In this document: in pieces, positions 8,319 to 16,901 of the stretch
Layout: every line of letters begins with the position of its first letter
How positions within the stretch are numbered: position 1 is the stretch's first letter
Assembly (NCBI RefSeq): GCF_034039665.1
Contig: NZ_CP120131.1
Location: 310,001-374,000 of the forward strand
Direction: 5' to 3'
Length of the DNA: 64,000 nucleotides
Source: Mammaliicoccus sp. Dog046
GTDB lineage: Bacteria > Bacillota > Bacilli > Staphylococcales > Staphylococcaceae
Notes under the pieces: model-generated
Database searches by the model: none
Told to the model about the DNA's origin: nothing
The model's input: only the letters and a program-made list of their open reading frames with translations
Translations under genes and position numbers: made by a program

Positions 8319-9698
8319 TTAAAAAGTTTTTAATTTTGAATGTCTTATACCATATGTGAAATAAATAATAATACCTAAAATAAACCAAATAATGAATGCA
8401 ATCCAAGTTGTTTGAGATAAGTTCGTCATAAGGTATAAACAAATCACACAAGAGATTATTGGTAGTACAGGATAAAACGGAACGTTAAAGCCATCCGTTG
8501 GTAGGTTTGGATTTTTTCTTAAGAAAATGACACCTATAGATACTGTACAAAAAGCAAATAACGTACCAATATTAATCAACGATGCCAGTTCCGCAAGTGG
8601 CACGAGACCTGAAACAATACCCATTGAAATTGTAAGGATGATTGTATTTTGAACAGGTGTTTGTTTATGATTTGTTTTTGATAATATTTTTGGTAATAAG
8701 CCATCTCTACTAATCGCAAAGATAAGTCTTGTACCACCATAAGCCATAACGAATATCACAGTGGTCATACCAACAATTGCGCCTAATGATAAGAAACCGG
8801 CAACCCAATTTTGATTGATTGATTGTAATGCGAACGCAACCGGTGCGCCTACACCTTCTAATTGTTGATAAGGAACAACACCCGTAAGTACTGCTGAGAC
8901 GATAATATATAGAAGCGTACATACGCTTAATGCCGCGATAATACCGATCGGCATATTTTTTTGTGGATTTTTAACTTCTTCTGCAGCCGAGGAAACGGCA
9001 TCAAATCCAATATATGCAAAGAATACCATCGAAGCGCCTGTTAATACGCCATTGAAACCAAATGGTAAGAATGGTGTCCAATTATCAGGTTTAACATAAA
9101 AAGCACCAACAAGAATAAAGAGTAGGACTACTAATATTTTGACGACAACCATAATGTTATTGATGCGCGTCGATTCTCTAACACCAATGATGAGTAGTAC
9201 ACCGATCACCGCAATAATTAAAAATGCAGGCAAATCAAAATACTGTCCTTGTTCAGGGTTATATGACCCTGACAATGCTTTCGTGATATGAATATTCATA
9301 CCAGATAATAAATTAACAACATAAGATGACCAGCCACTTGCTACTGCTGCGATGGCCAGACCATATTCAAGTAGTAACGCCCAACCTAATATCCAAGCGA
9401 TACCTTCTCCGAACACGTAGTAACTATATGTGTATGCACTTCCTGCTTGAGGAATTTTTGAAGAAAATTCTGAATAACATAATGCTGCGAGTCCACAGCC
9501 AATTGCTGCAATAATAAATGAAATCATAATACCAGGGCCTGTAATAGTAGAAGAAATTTCTCCAGGTAATATAAAAATACCACTGCCGACTACAGCGCCA
9601 ACGCCGAGCATGGTTAAATCAAATGCGCCAAGTGTTTTTTTAAGTTTTTTATTTGTTTGAAAAGAAAGCCAATCTTTCTTTTTGAAAAATTGATTCAT
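8319..9698 (-). CDS. APC amino acid permease, cationic amino acid transporter type (YfnA-like)
   Basis: A 459-residue 12-helix permease. LGVGAVVGSGIFILPG is the first-helix binding motif, FFAYIGFDAVSSAAEEVKNPQ the helix 6 region and GTLFAFCTVSIGVIFLRK the later helices seen in the CAT/YfnA branch of APC carriers. These take up cationic or branched-chain amino acids in several Firmicutes. The start is supported by GGAGG 7 nt upstream (CCGGAGGTGCAAC before ATG). Specific substrate not determined. Confidence 0.9.
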   Translation of the reverse strand: MNQFFKKKDWLSFQTNKKLKKTLGAFDLTMLGVGAVVGSGIFILPGEISSTITGPGIMISFIIAAIGCGLAALCYSEFSSKIPQAGSAYTYSYYVFGEGIAWILGWALLLEYGLAIAAVASGWSSYVVNLLSGMNIHITKALSGSYNPEQGQYFDLPAFLIIAVIGVLLIIGVRESTRINNIMVVVKILVVLLFILVGAFYVKPDNWTPFLPFGFNGVLTGASMVFFAYIGFDAVSSAAEEVKNPQKNMPIGIIAALSVCTLLYIIVSAVLTGVVPYQQLEGVGAPVAFALQSINQNWVAGFLSLGAIVGMTTVIFVMAYGGTRLIFAISRDGLLPKILSKTNHKQTPVQNTIILTISMGIVSGLVPLAELASLINIGTLFAFCTVSIGVIFLRKNPNLPTDGFNVPFYPVLPIISCVICLYLMTNLSQTTWIAFIIWFILGIIIYFTYGIRHSKLKTF

Positions 9699-9855
9699 GT
9701 TGCACCTCCGGCAGATAATTATACATAGATTTATCTAAAAATTCTATATGTTACAATAACTTTAATCGTGTAATTTTATAGCGATTGAATTATTTTGATT
9801 CACAAATACTAAATTTGTATAAAAAGTAATTATTATTTGCAGATGAAAACACTGC

Positions 9856-9896
9856 CAAACAGACTGTTTGACTCTAAGATGCTTCAAGTCTAAAAT
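9856..9896 (+). promoter_or_regulatory. Promoter with palindromic operator (TetR-like) before the NADP-dependent oxidoreductase
   Basis: TTGACT (9868-9873), 17 bp, TAAAAT (9891-9896) form a good promoter. The perfect palindrome CAAACAGACTGTTTG (9856-9870) overlaps the -35 box. Such 15-bp sites are typical for TetR-family repressors; no such gene is present in the window. Confidence 0.7.
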
Positions 9897-9953
9897 TTAT
9901 TGTCTAGTAGAAGAAGTTTAAAAACATCAATAAAATTTAAGGAGGAAATAATC

Positions 9954-10958
9954 GTGAAGAATGAACAAATCGTATTAGCTAAAAGAACAGAAGGTATTCC
10001 TCAAGATGATGTATTCCGTTATGAAGAAATAGAAGTGAAAGAACCTCAAAAAGATGAAGTACTATTAAAAACAATATATGTTTCAGTAGATCCTTATATG
10101 AGAGGGAGAATGAATGACTCAAAAAGTTACACACAATCATATGAGATAGATAAACCATTTAATGGTCATATCGTAGCGCAAGTCGTTCAATCAAATGTAG
10201 ATGAATTAAGTGAAGGCGATGTAGTGACGGGCGTATTACCTTGGCAAAAATATATCACAATCAATCAGAAATATGTAACAAAAATAGCATCCAATGAAGT
10301 GCCTTTATATTTATACTTAAGTGTATTAGGTATGCCTGGTATGACAGCTTACCAAGGACTATTAAAAATCGGTAAACCACAAGAAGGCGAAACTGTAGTC
10401 GTTTCCGCAGCATCAGGTGCAGTAGGCTCAGTCGTTGGACAAATTGCCAAACTTAAAGGTGCTTACGTAGTAGGTATTGCAGGTGGTTCTGAAAAAGTGA
10501 ACTATTTAACAGAAGAATTAGGTTTTGATAAAGGTATAGATTATAAACAAGATGACTTCGCTGAACAATTAGAGCAAGCCGTTCCGAATGGCATTGATGT
10601 TTATTTTGAAAATGTAGGTGGCGAGCTTTCAGACGAAGTATTTAAACACTTAAATAAATTTGCTCGTATTCCAGTTTGTGGTGCAATTTCTTCATATAAC
10701 TTAAAAGGAGAAGACATAGGACCACGCATTCAACAAACATTAATCAAAAGTCAGGCCCTCATGCAAGGATTTATAGTTGCTCAATTTAACGAAGACGTTA
10801 AAGAAGCAAGTGAACAATTAGCACAATGGGTACAAGAAGGAAAAATCAAATCAGAAGTTACAGTAGACGAAGGATTTGATCAAATTCCAAACGCATTCCG
10901 AAAACTATTCACAGGCGATAACTTCGGTAAGCAAGTAATAAAAGTCGCAGAAATATAA
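9954..10958 (+). CDS. NADP-dependent oxidoreductase, MDR superfamily (CurA/YfmJ-like)
   Basis: A 334-residue zinc-free medium-chain dehydrogenase of the leukotriene B4 12-hydroxydehydrogenase / curcumin reductase group, which reduce carbon-carbon double bonds of unsaturated ketones and aldehydes with NADPH. VDPYMRGRM near residue 45 is diagnostic, and VVSAASGAVGSVVGQIAKLK is the nucleotide-binding fold (AASGAVGS signature). GTG at 9954 is the start, with AAGGAGG 8 nt before it; the in-frame extension to 9900 overlaps the promoter. The operator at its promoter suggests induction by an electrophile or drug. Confidence 0.9.
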   Translation: MKNEQIVLAKRTEGIPQDDVFRYEEIEVKEPQKDEVLLKTIYVSVDPYMRGRMNDSKSYTQSYEIDKPFNGHIVAQVVQSNVDELSEGDVVTGVLPWQKYITINQKYVTKIASNEVPLYLYLSVLGMPGMTAYQGLLKIGKPQEGETVVVSAASGAVGSVVGQIAKLKGAYVVGIAGGSEKVNYLTEELGFDKGIDYKQDDFAEQLEQAVPNGIDVYFENVGGELSDEVFKHLNKFARIPVCGAISSYNLKGEDIGPRIQQTLIKSQALMQGFIVAQFNEDVKEASEQLAQWVQEGKIKSEVTVDEGFDQIPNAFRKLFTGDNFGKQVIKVAEI

Positions 10959-10964
10959 AAGAAA

Positions 10965-11008
10965 AGCATTCATGATTAGGATGAGTCCTAATTGTGAATG
11001 TTTTTTTA
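10965..11008 (+). terminator. Terminator of the oxidoreductase gene
   Basis: GCATTCATGATTAGG pairs with CCTAATTGTGAATG around ATGAGT, followed by seven T. Confidence 0.85.
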
Positions 11009-11049
11009 TGTAAAAAGGTAAACGGTATTTTGACGGTTGCGAGAAGGTT

Positions 11050-11163
11050 GTAAGGGACATAATCCAGAATTCTGTCCGTAAGAGAGTTGTAAGGGACACA
11101 ATCCGGAATTCTGTCCGTAAGAGAGCTGTATGGGAGACAATTCATAATTCTGACATTAAAAAC
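11050..11163. repeat. Three 39-bp palindromic repeat units (family C)
   Basis: GGGAC positions are 11054, 11093 and 11132, exactly 39 bp apart. The unit has GGACA and TGTCC arms around TAATCCAGAATTC. The third unit is degenerate. Same family as the 14-unit array at 22422-22971. Located between convergent genes. Confidence 0.9.
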
Positions 11164-11250
11164 CCCCATCAGAACATCTATAGTGCACTATTAGAATTGA
11201 ATTTTTAGCATTCAACTCTAATGATACACCTCTGTTCTGATGGGGATTCT
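11162..11250 (-). terminator. Two-tier inverted repeat, terminator of lysE-like gene
   Basis: Outer arms CCCCATCAGAAC and GTTCTGATGGGG enclose an inner inverted repeat (TTAGAATTGAA with TTCAACTCTAA). The plus-strand A-run before it gives a U-tract for minus-strand transcripts. It is much larger than the usual terminator. Confidence 0.7.
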
Positions 11251-11251
11251 T

Positions 11252-11872
11252 TTATTTACCCATTCTAAATATACTGATTGCTAATCCTACTAATACGGTA
11301 CCTATTGCGTAATCTAACATTGATTTGATTCGGGCGTTATTAAAGATTTGTCTTATATAGTTAAATAAATAGCTACATAAGAAGAACCAAACGAACACAG
11401 TTAATATGAATAGTGATGACAGGATAATGATTTTCATTGAACCGTCTGATTTAGATATAAATTGAGGTAATATACTAACATAAAATAATATTGCTTTTGG
11501 ATTAAAGAGTGTACTTAAAAATCCTTGTTTGTATGACATTCCAAGGCCGATATTTAATTTTTTATTTTGATCGGTATTAATATTAAACGTCTTCTTAGCA
11601 TTTAAAATGGTTTTAATTCCTAAATAGGCAATATAAATGGAACCTAAAATTTTAATACCGGTAAATACGTAATAAGAAGTCGTTAATATAAAGATTAACC
11701 CGAATGCTGCTAAGGTTGAATATAGTACATGTGCACTTGAAATACCTAATCCGGCCATGATGCCATTTTTAGCATTGCCTTTTAATGTATTGTTGAGAAC
11801 AATGAAAAAATCAGGGCCTGGTACGATGATAATAATTAATGCGATAAATACGAAACTTAACCAATTGTCCAA
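11252..11872 (-). CDS. LysE/RhtB family amino acid exporter
   Basis: A 206-residue protein with six predicted membrane segments. PGPDFFIVLNNTLKGNAKNGIMAG is the N-terminal family signature (PGP near residue 18, then a loop to GISSAH), and KQGFLSTLFNPKAILFYVSILPQF is the conserved central segment (NPKA). Family members export lysine, threonine, homoserine or related amino acids. Length is typical. Single gene, terminated by the long inverted repeat downstream. Substrate not assignable. Confidence 0.9.
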   Translation of the reverse strand: MDNWLSFVFIALIIIIVPGPDFFIVLNNTLKGNAKNGIMAGLGISSAHVLYSTLAAFGLIFILTTSYYVFTGIKILGSIYIAYLGIKTILNAKKTFNINTDQNKKLNIGLGMSYKQGFLSTLFNPKAILFYVSILPQFISKSDGSMKIIILSSLFILTVFVWFFLCSYLFNYIRQIFNNARIKSMLDYAIGTVLVGLAISIFRMGK

Positions 11873-12076
11873 TGCAATCTACTCCTGTCATGAATATTTA
11901 TTCTCACAAATATAACAAATATTCGTTCAGAAAACTATATGAAATTTAAAATGAATTTTAGCATACTATATCATATACAAATGATTTTTATTCAATATCG
12001 GGTTGTCATATCGGAATGCTTCATATACACTCATCATAATGCAATTATCTGAAAATTAAAGGGGTGCATACATCTT

Positions 12077-13285
12077 ATGAAATTACCGAGTATTATCTAT
12101 ACATTATTTATCGCAACATTTTTAGAGCGATTCAGTACCTTTTTAATTATTCCGTTTCTCTCGATATATTTATCAAAACAGTTTCAATATAGTGGATTTG
12201 AAATTGGGGTTATTGTTTCAATGTTTGCAGTATCGTCCTTATTTATGAGTTTTATTGCTGCACCATTTGTCGATAAAATAAATAAAAAAATCATCATCTA
12301 TACTGGATTATTATTAGTAACATTGAGTTTTGTTACTTTTCCTTTCATCAATACATTTCAAGGATTTATTCTATTCACAATTGTAAATAGTGTTGGCAAT
12401 AGTTTCTTATCTCCTACATATAAAGCAATGATTGCTATATTTTCAGATCAGTCTAATAAACATATCGTATTTAATATCCGCTATTATATTATTAACATTT
12501 CTGCAGTATTAGGGCCTTTATTATCTACACAAATCCAACAATTTGGTATTCATTTTATTTGTAACATCATTGTCAGTGCATATGTGCTTAATACAATAAT
12601 ATTCACATTCACCTTCATAAAAAATAACCATAACTTTCAAATTTCTGTTAAACAGAAGCAATCTACAATTAAAGATACGCTTATGATTGCGATGAAAAAT
12701 AAAGCATTTCTATTATTAATGATTGGTCTCATTTTATTCGTATTTGGATATAATGTGATGTCGGGTGTGTTACCACAATATTTTGCGCTAGATCATACGC
12801 AAGTTGAAGCATCAAAACGCTTCGCATTATTGTTATCCATCAATGGTGTCACAGTGTTAACTTGCCAATATTTTATATTTAAATTTAGTAGATGGACGTC
12901 TATCAGAACTTCGATCATTGTAGGTGGTGTACTTATGCCGATTGGATTATTTTTCATGGGTGTCATGGACCATTTACTATATCAAGGCATGGCGATGGTC
13001 TTATTTACATTAGGAGAAATGCTCGTATTTACGATGGTCGATATTCAAATTGATGAATTATCGGAAGAAAATTATAAAGGCAGTTATTATTCATTAGCAG
13101 GCTTACAAAAGTTAGGTGGTTTATTAGCGCCGCTTCTTGGTGGGTTGTTATTAGATCATCTCCATAACAGTATTGAATTGTTTGGTATCTTATCGCTCAT
13201 TTCCTTTGTGAGCATTATATTCTTCGTCATGAGTTATAAAGAAAGTATAAATCATTCACATGTGACACAAGATATGGCACAATAG
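12077..13285 (+). CDS. MFS transporter, putative drug efflux type
   Basis: A 402-residue 12-helix major facilitator. The loop between helices 2 and 3 (AAPFVDKINKKIIIYTG) is the degenerate family motif A. It belongs to the MFS_1 drug-resistance-like group by general organisation (12 helices, short cytoplasmic centre around residue 190), but no substrate signature is visible. AAAGGGGTG lies about 10 nt before the ATG. The DUF2200 gene follows 55 bp downstream on the same strand and could be co-transcribed. Confidence 0.82.
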   Translation: MKLPSIIYTLFIATFLERFSTFLIIPFLSIYLSKQFQYSGFEIGVIVSMFAVSSLFMSFIAAPFVDKINKKIIIYTGLLLVTLSFVTFPFINTFQGFILFTIVNSVGNSFLSPTYKAMIAIFSDQSNKHIVFNIRYYIINISAVLGPLLSTQIQQFGIHFICNIIVSAYVLNTIIFTFTFIKNNHNFQISVKQKQSTIKDTLMIAMKNKAFLLLMIGLILFVFGYNVMSGVLPQYFALDHTQVEASKRFALLLSINGVTVLTCQYFIFKFSRWTSIRTSIIVGGVLMPIGLFFMGVMDHLLYQGMAMVLFTLGEMLVFTMVDIQIDELSEENYKGSYYSLAGLQKLGGLLAPLLGGLLLDHLHNSIELFGILSLISFVSIIFFVMSYKESINHSHVTQDMAQ

Positions 13286-13340
13286 TTGTGTTATGTGGGA
13301 ATAAAGCTGAAATGAAAATATTGTTAAGGGGGAAGTTCAA

Positions 13341-13697
13341 TTGAAAAATGAAAAAGTATATGCGATGCGTGTAGCAAGTGTTTACCCACATTATGTTACA
13401 AAAGCTGAGAAAAAAGGGAAGACTAAAGAAGATGTAGATGAAATTATCACTTGGTTGACGGGTTACGATGAAGAAGCCCTTCAACGTATATTAGAAAGTG
13501 ACACGGATTTCAAGACGTTTTTCGAAGAAGCGCCTAATAAAAATCCTAACAGAAAGCTCATTAAAGGTGTGATTTGTGGCATGAGAGTTGAAGAAATTGA
13601 AGAACCTTTAATGCAAGAAATTAGGTATTTAGACAAGCTTGTTGACGAGCTTGCTAGAGGTAAGAAGAAAGAGAATATCTTTAGAACAGAAAAATAA
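13341..13697 (+). CDS. DUF2200 family protein
   Basis: A 118-residue soluble protein matching the small DUF2200 family: [20 protein letters not shown], then [17 protein letters not shown] and [24 protein letters not shown]. No biochemical role is known to me. The start is TTG with AAGGGGGAA 7 nt upstream. Predicted mostly helical and charged, with no signal or membrane segment. Confidence 0.85.
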   Translation: MKNEKVYAMRVASVYPHYVTKAEKKGKTKEDVDEIITWLTGYDEEALQRILESDTDFKTFFEEAPNKNPNRKLIKGVICGMRVEEIEEPLMQEIRYLDKLVDELARGKKKENIFRTEK

Positions 13698-13717
13698 TAA
13701 CAATTGCATATGTTAGA

Positions 13718-13812
13718 CCACTGGAAGTGCCTTTATAAAGAGGCTGAGATTAAAGTGTATCTTTAAAATTCCTTGAACCTGATCCAGTTCATACTGGCGT
13801 AGGAAAGTGGCG
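13718..13812 (+). promoter_or_regulatory. TPP (THI-box) riboswitch before tenA
   Basis: P1 arms CCACT (13718-13722) and AGTGG (13806-13810) enclose the conserved GAGGCTGAGATTAAAG pyrimidine-sensing segment and TGAACCTGATCCAGTTCATACTG, the pyrophosphate-sensing arm. Nearly the same sequence occurs upstream of the tenI operon at 60364-60458. A terminator follows at 13836, so TPP probably stops transcription. Confidence 0.95.
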
Positions 13813-13835
13813 AAACTTATATTTATCGGATGAGT

Positions 13836-13873
13836 AGACGCTATTTTCTATATGGAAATAGCGTCTTTTTTTT
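13836..13873 (+). terminator. Riboswitch-controlled terminator of the tenA leader
   Basis: AGACGCTATTTTC pairs with GGAAATAGCGTCT, followed by eight T, 20 nt before tenA. Confidence 0.9.
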
Positions 13874-13893
13874 ATAAATAAGGAGGATATATC

Positions 13894-14571
13894 ATGACAT
13901 TTACTGAACAATTATTTCAAAGAGTAGAGCCAATTTGGGAATCATATTTGGGACACCCTTTTATAAAAGGGTTAAGTGACGGTACGTTAGACGAAGAGAA
14001 GTTTAAACATTGGTTAAAGCAAGATTACGTGTATTTAATAGAATACGCACGATTATTTTCAATTGGAGCGGCGAAATCAACAGATTTAAATATGATGATG
14101 ACTTTTGCAGACTTAGCGAATGGTACGCTTCATACGGAAATGGATTTGCATCGCGGTTACGCTAAGCAGTTTTATATTTCAGAAGAGGAATTAGAGCAAA
14201 CTGAACCTGCACAAACGACAGTGGCTTATACAAGTTATATGTTAAATAAAGCTCAGCAAGGTGGCATTGAAAATGTCATTGCAGCGGTATTAACGTGTAC
14301 ATGGAGTTATAACTATATTGGATTAAAACTTGCAGAAGCGGAACGACATACACATCATGCTTTATATGATGAATGGATTCAAATGTATGCTTCGGAAGAA
14401 TTTACGGAATTTAAAGACATGTGCATTGAACTCATGGATAGCGTCACTGAAGGTAAGTCTGAAGAAGAATTGAAAAGGCTTGAAGATATCGTTGTTAAGA
14501 CGAGCTATTATGAATATATGTTCTGGGACATGGCGGAGAATATCGAAACATGGACAACGCCAATTAAATAG
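13894..14571 (+). CDS. tenA: Aminopyrimidine aminohydrolase / thiaminase II
   Basis: A 225-residue helical enzyme that hydrolyses the amino group of aminomethylpyrimidines derived from broken thiamin, yielding HMP. The family features present are FxxWLxQDYxYL (FKHWLKQDYVYLIEYARLF), the catalytic cysteine in AVLTCTWSYNYIG and the C-terminal YYEYMFWDMAE with its glutamate. AAGGAGG precedes the ATG. It sits behind a TPP riboswitch and is followed 15 nt later by a YlmB-like amidase, which together make the base-degraded thiamin salvage route. In many staphylococci tenA is instead followed by thiD-thiM-thiE, which is not so here. Confidence 0.95.
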   Translation: MTFTEQLFQRVEPIWESYLGHPFIKGLSDGTLDEEKFKHWLKQDYVYLIEYARLFSIGAAKSTDLNMMMTFADLANGTLHTEMDLHRGYAKQFYISEEELEQTEPAQTTVAYTSYMLNKAQQGGIENVIAAVLTCTWSYNYIGLKLAEAERHTHHALYDEWIQMYASEEFTEFKDMCIELMDSVTEGKSEEELKRLEDIVVKTSYYEYMFWDMAENIETWTTPIK

Positions 14572-14586
14572 AAGAGAGGTGTAATA

Positions 14587-15822
14587 ATGGAGGAAAGACA
14601 TCAAGCAATCATTAAGCAACTCATACAATATAATACGGAAAGTCCACCAGCACGAAATACGGATCCGTTACAAGATGTAATTGAACAAATGCTACATCGT
14701 TTAGGATTCGACATTGATCGAATACCATTATATGAAAATGACAGTGTTATCAATGCAGTATTGAAAGGTACAAATCCTGATGCACCAAAGTTGGTGTTAA
14801 ATGGTCATGTTGATGTTGCCAATGTAGGAGAAGCGACAGATTGGACAGTACCGCCATTTGAACTCACATCATCGGACGGTTATTTATATGGGCGAGGCGT
14901 CAGTGATATGAAAGGTGGTTTTGCAACACTGTTATATGTTTTAGAACAGTTAAATCATAAAGGTGTAAAACCTAAAGGAGATATTATTGTGCAATCTGTT
15001 GTTGGAGAAGAGGTCGGTGAAGCGGGCACAAAGACAGCATGTGAGCATTTGTTAGTAACGCCTGATTTAGGAATTGTATTAGATACGAGTCATTTAATTG
15101 CACAAGGTCAAGGTGGCGTCATCACTGGATGGGTTACTGTAAAAAGTAAAGAAACAATTCACGATGGTGCACGCCAACAAATGATTCATGCAGGTGGTCA
15201 TTTATTTGGTGCGAGTGCAATAGATAAAATGTACAAAGTCATACATGCATTAAATGAACTTGAAAAACATTGGGCTGTGATGAAGTCATATCCGGGTATG
15301 CCTTATGGTTCAACAACGATAAATCCAGCTGTGATTGAAGGTGGGAGACATCCGGCATTTATAGCAGATGAATGTAAGTTATGGATTACAGTCCATTATT
15401 TGCCTAATGAAAATGATAAAGATATTGTCGATGAAATAGAAACTTATTTGAATCAAATAGCTGAAGCGGATCTATGGTTAAAAGAAAACCCATTACAATT
15501 TGAATGGGGAGGGACATCTATGATAGAAGATAAAGGTGAAATATTCCCGAGCTTTACTTTACCTGAACATCATCCAGGATTTGAAAAGTTAGCCGACGCA
15601 CATAAACATGTGACTAAAGCGCCTTTGAAAAAAGGAGTGAACCCAAGTGTGACTGATGGCGGATGGTTAAGTGATTACGGTATACCTACAATATTATATG
15701 GACCTGGGGAATTAACTGAAGCACATTCAGTAGATGAAAAGATAAAAATAACAGAGCTAGAACAATTTAGTGAAGTGTTATTTAGATTTTTAGAAGATTG
15801 GTATCATCATCCGGTTGTTTAA
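14587..15822 (+). CDS. ylmB: M20 family amidohydrolase, probable formylaminopyrimidine deformylase (YlmB-like)
   Basis: A 411-residue M20 metallo-amidase. Zinc-ligand motifs are present: NGHVDVAN (H and bridging D region), GRGVSDMKGG, the catalytic EE in VVGEEVGE, and a C-terminal histidine in AHSVDEKI. In Bacillus, YlmB removes the formyl group from N-formyl-4-amino-5-aminomethyl-2-methylpyrimidine and feeds TenA. The call rests on family membership, length (YlmB is about 426 residues) and position directly after tenA under a TPP riboswitch. A generic ArgE/DapE-like deacylase is the alternative. The dedicated ThiXYZ uptake system is not in the window. Confidence 0.82.
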   Translation: MEERHQAIIKQLIQYNTESPPARNTDPLQDVIEQMLHRLGFDIDRIPLYENDSVINAVLKGTNPDAPKLVLNGHVDVANVGEATDWTVPPFELTSSDGYLYGRGVSDMKGGFATLLYVLEQLNHKGVKPKGDIIVQSVVGEEVGEAGTKTACEHLLVTPDLGIVLDTSHLIAQGQGGVITGWVTVKSKETIHDGARQQMIHAGGHLFGASAIDKMYKVIHALNELEKHWAVMKSYPGMPYGSTTINPAVIEGGRHPAFIADECKLWITVHYLPNENDKDIVDEIETYLNQIAEADLWLKENPLQFEWGGTSMIEDKGEIFPSFTLPEHHPGFEKLADAHKHVTKAPLKKGVNPSVTDGGWLSDYGIPTILYGPGELTEAHSVDEKIKITELEQFSEVLFRFLEDWYHHPVV

Positions 15823-15830
15823 GGTGACAG

Positions 15831-15862
15831 AATGTTGCAAGTGGAGGCCGACAAGCAACATT
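15831..15862. repeat. Single palindromic repeat copy (family D)
   Basis: AATGTTGC, 16 nt, GCAACATT: an 8-bp perfect inverted repeat in the 127-bp gap between convergent genes. The same element is tandemly repeated at 38241-38568. Confidence 0.9.
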
Positions 15863-15900
15863 GAAGCCAAGATATAAAATTAAATTTAGCCACTACAAAA

Positions 15901-15946
15901 AAACAAACTGAACTTATTCATTTAAGTTCAGTTTGTTTCTTTTTTT
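15901..15946. terminator. Bidirectional terminator
   Basis: AAACAAACTGAACTTA pairs with TAAGTTCAGTTTGTTT around TTCATT, flanked by A- and T-runs; serves the convergent deformylase and VOC genes. Confidence 0.9.
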
Positions 15947-15949
15947 ATC

Positions 15950-16843
15950 CTATTTTCCTTCATATGCATCAACTAAAGTTTGTATGTCGAATTTTTTCAT
16001 TTTAAGAAATGCTTGAGTGACTCTGTCGATTTGTTCTTGAGTCCCTTCTTTCATCATTTTCCCCATTATACTTGGTGTGATTTGCCATGATACGCCGAAT
16101 TGATCTTTGACCCAACCGCACTGTTCTGATTCAGGTACGTGCGATAATTTTTCCCAATAGGCATCAATCTCATCTTGTGTATCGACATTGATTAATAAAG
16201 ATACACCTTCGTTAAAATCAAACTTATGATTATGTGCACTATCCAATGCGACAAAGTATTGATTTTCAAGTTTGAATTCTGCATGCGCTAATGTATCAGG
16301 CTTATCTGGTTCCATTCCTTCTGGATAATAGAACTTACTCACGTCACCACTATCATTGAATACACTTGTGTAATATTCGATGGCTTCTTCAGCGCGACCA
16401 ACGTTGTCGTTGATGAACATAAATGATGGTCTGATGCGTGTATCGAATGGTTGGTCTGTTATAAGGAGCTGCCAAGATACATCGAACTGATCTTGGAGCC
16501 AACCGAACTTTTCACTAAAGTCATATTGGTCTAATGGCATTAATATTTTCCCGTCTGTAGCTAAAGCGTCCCATACTTCTTGTAATAATTGTGCTTCTGA
16601 TGGCTTGAACAATACCGTAAATGAAATGGAAGGATTTTTAACAAAATATGGCCCGGCATTGATTGCCATAAATCGATATCCAAACACATTGAAATCAAAC
16701 TGTTTGGCTTCTCCTGAAGGTGTGTCATTAAGTGTTGTATTTGATCTAATTTCGGATTCAGGGAAGACTTTCAAGTAATGGTCTACAGCTTCCTTGGCAT
16801 TATTATCAAACCATAAATGTGGAATAATTTTTTGACTTGGCAT
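15950..16843 (-). CDS. Two-domain VOC (PhnB / glyoxalase-like) protein
   Basis: A 297-residue protein with two tandem VOC half-units of the PhnB/3-demethylubiquinone-methyltransferase-like group: residues about 1-120 (IIPHLWFDNNAKEAVDHYLKVFP) and about 150-270 (RAEEAIEYYTSVFN). Both repeat the phrase KFGWLQDQFDVSWQ / QCGWVKDQFGVSWQI, typical of this family. The role is not established; relatives are often annotated as methyltransferases without evidence. Start at 16843 has GGAGC upstream. Single gene between terminators. Confidence 0.85.
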   Translation of the reverse strand: MPSQKIIPHLWFDNNAKEAVDHYLKVFPESEIRSNTTLNDTPSGEAKQFDFNVFGYRFMAINAGPYFVKNPSISFTVLFKPSEAQLLQEVWDALATDGKILMPLDQYDFSEKFGWLQDQFDVSWQLLITDQPFDTRIRPSFMFINDNVGRAEEAIEYYTSVFNDSGDVSKFYYPEGMEPDKPDTLAHAEFKLENQYFVALDSAHNHKFDFNEGVSLLINVDTQDEIDAYWEKLSHVPESEQCGWVKDQFGVSWQITPSIMGKMMKEGTQEQIDRVTQAFLKMKKFDIQTLVDAYEGK

Positions 16844-16901
16844 AAACTCAGCTCCTCAACGTTTTACAGTTATAATACCCAATCTGAAAAATATAAACAC
16901 G

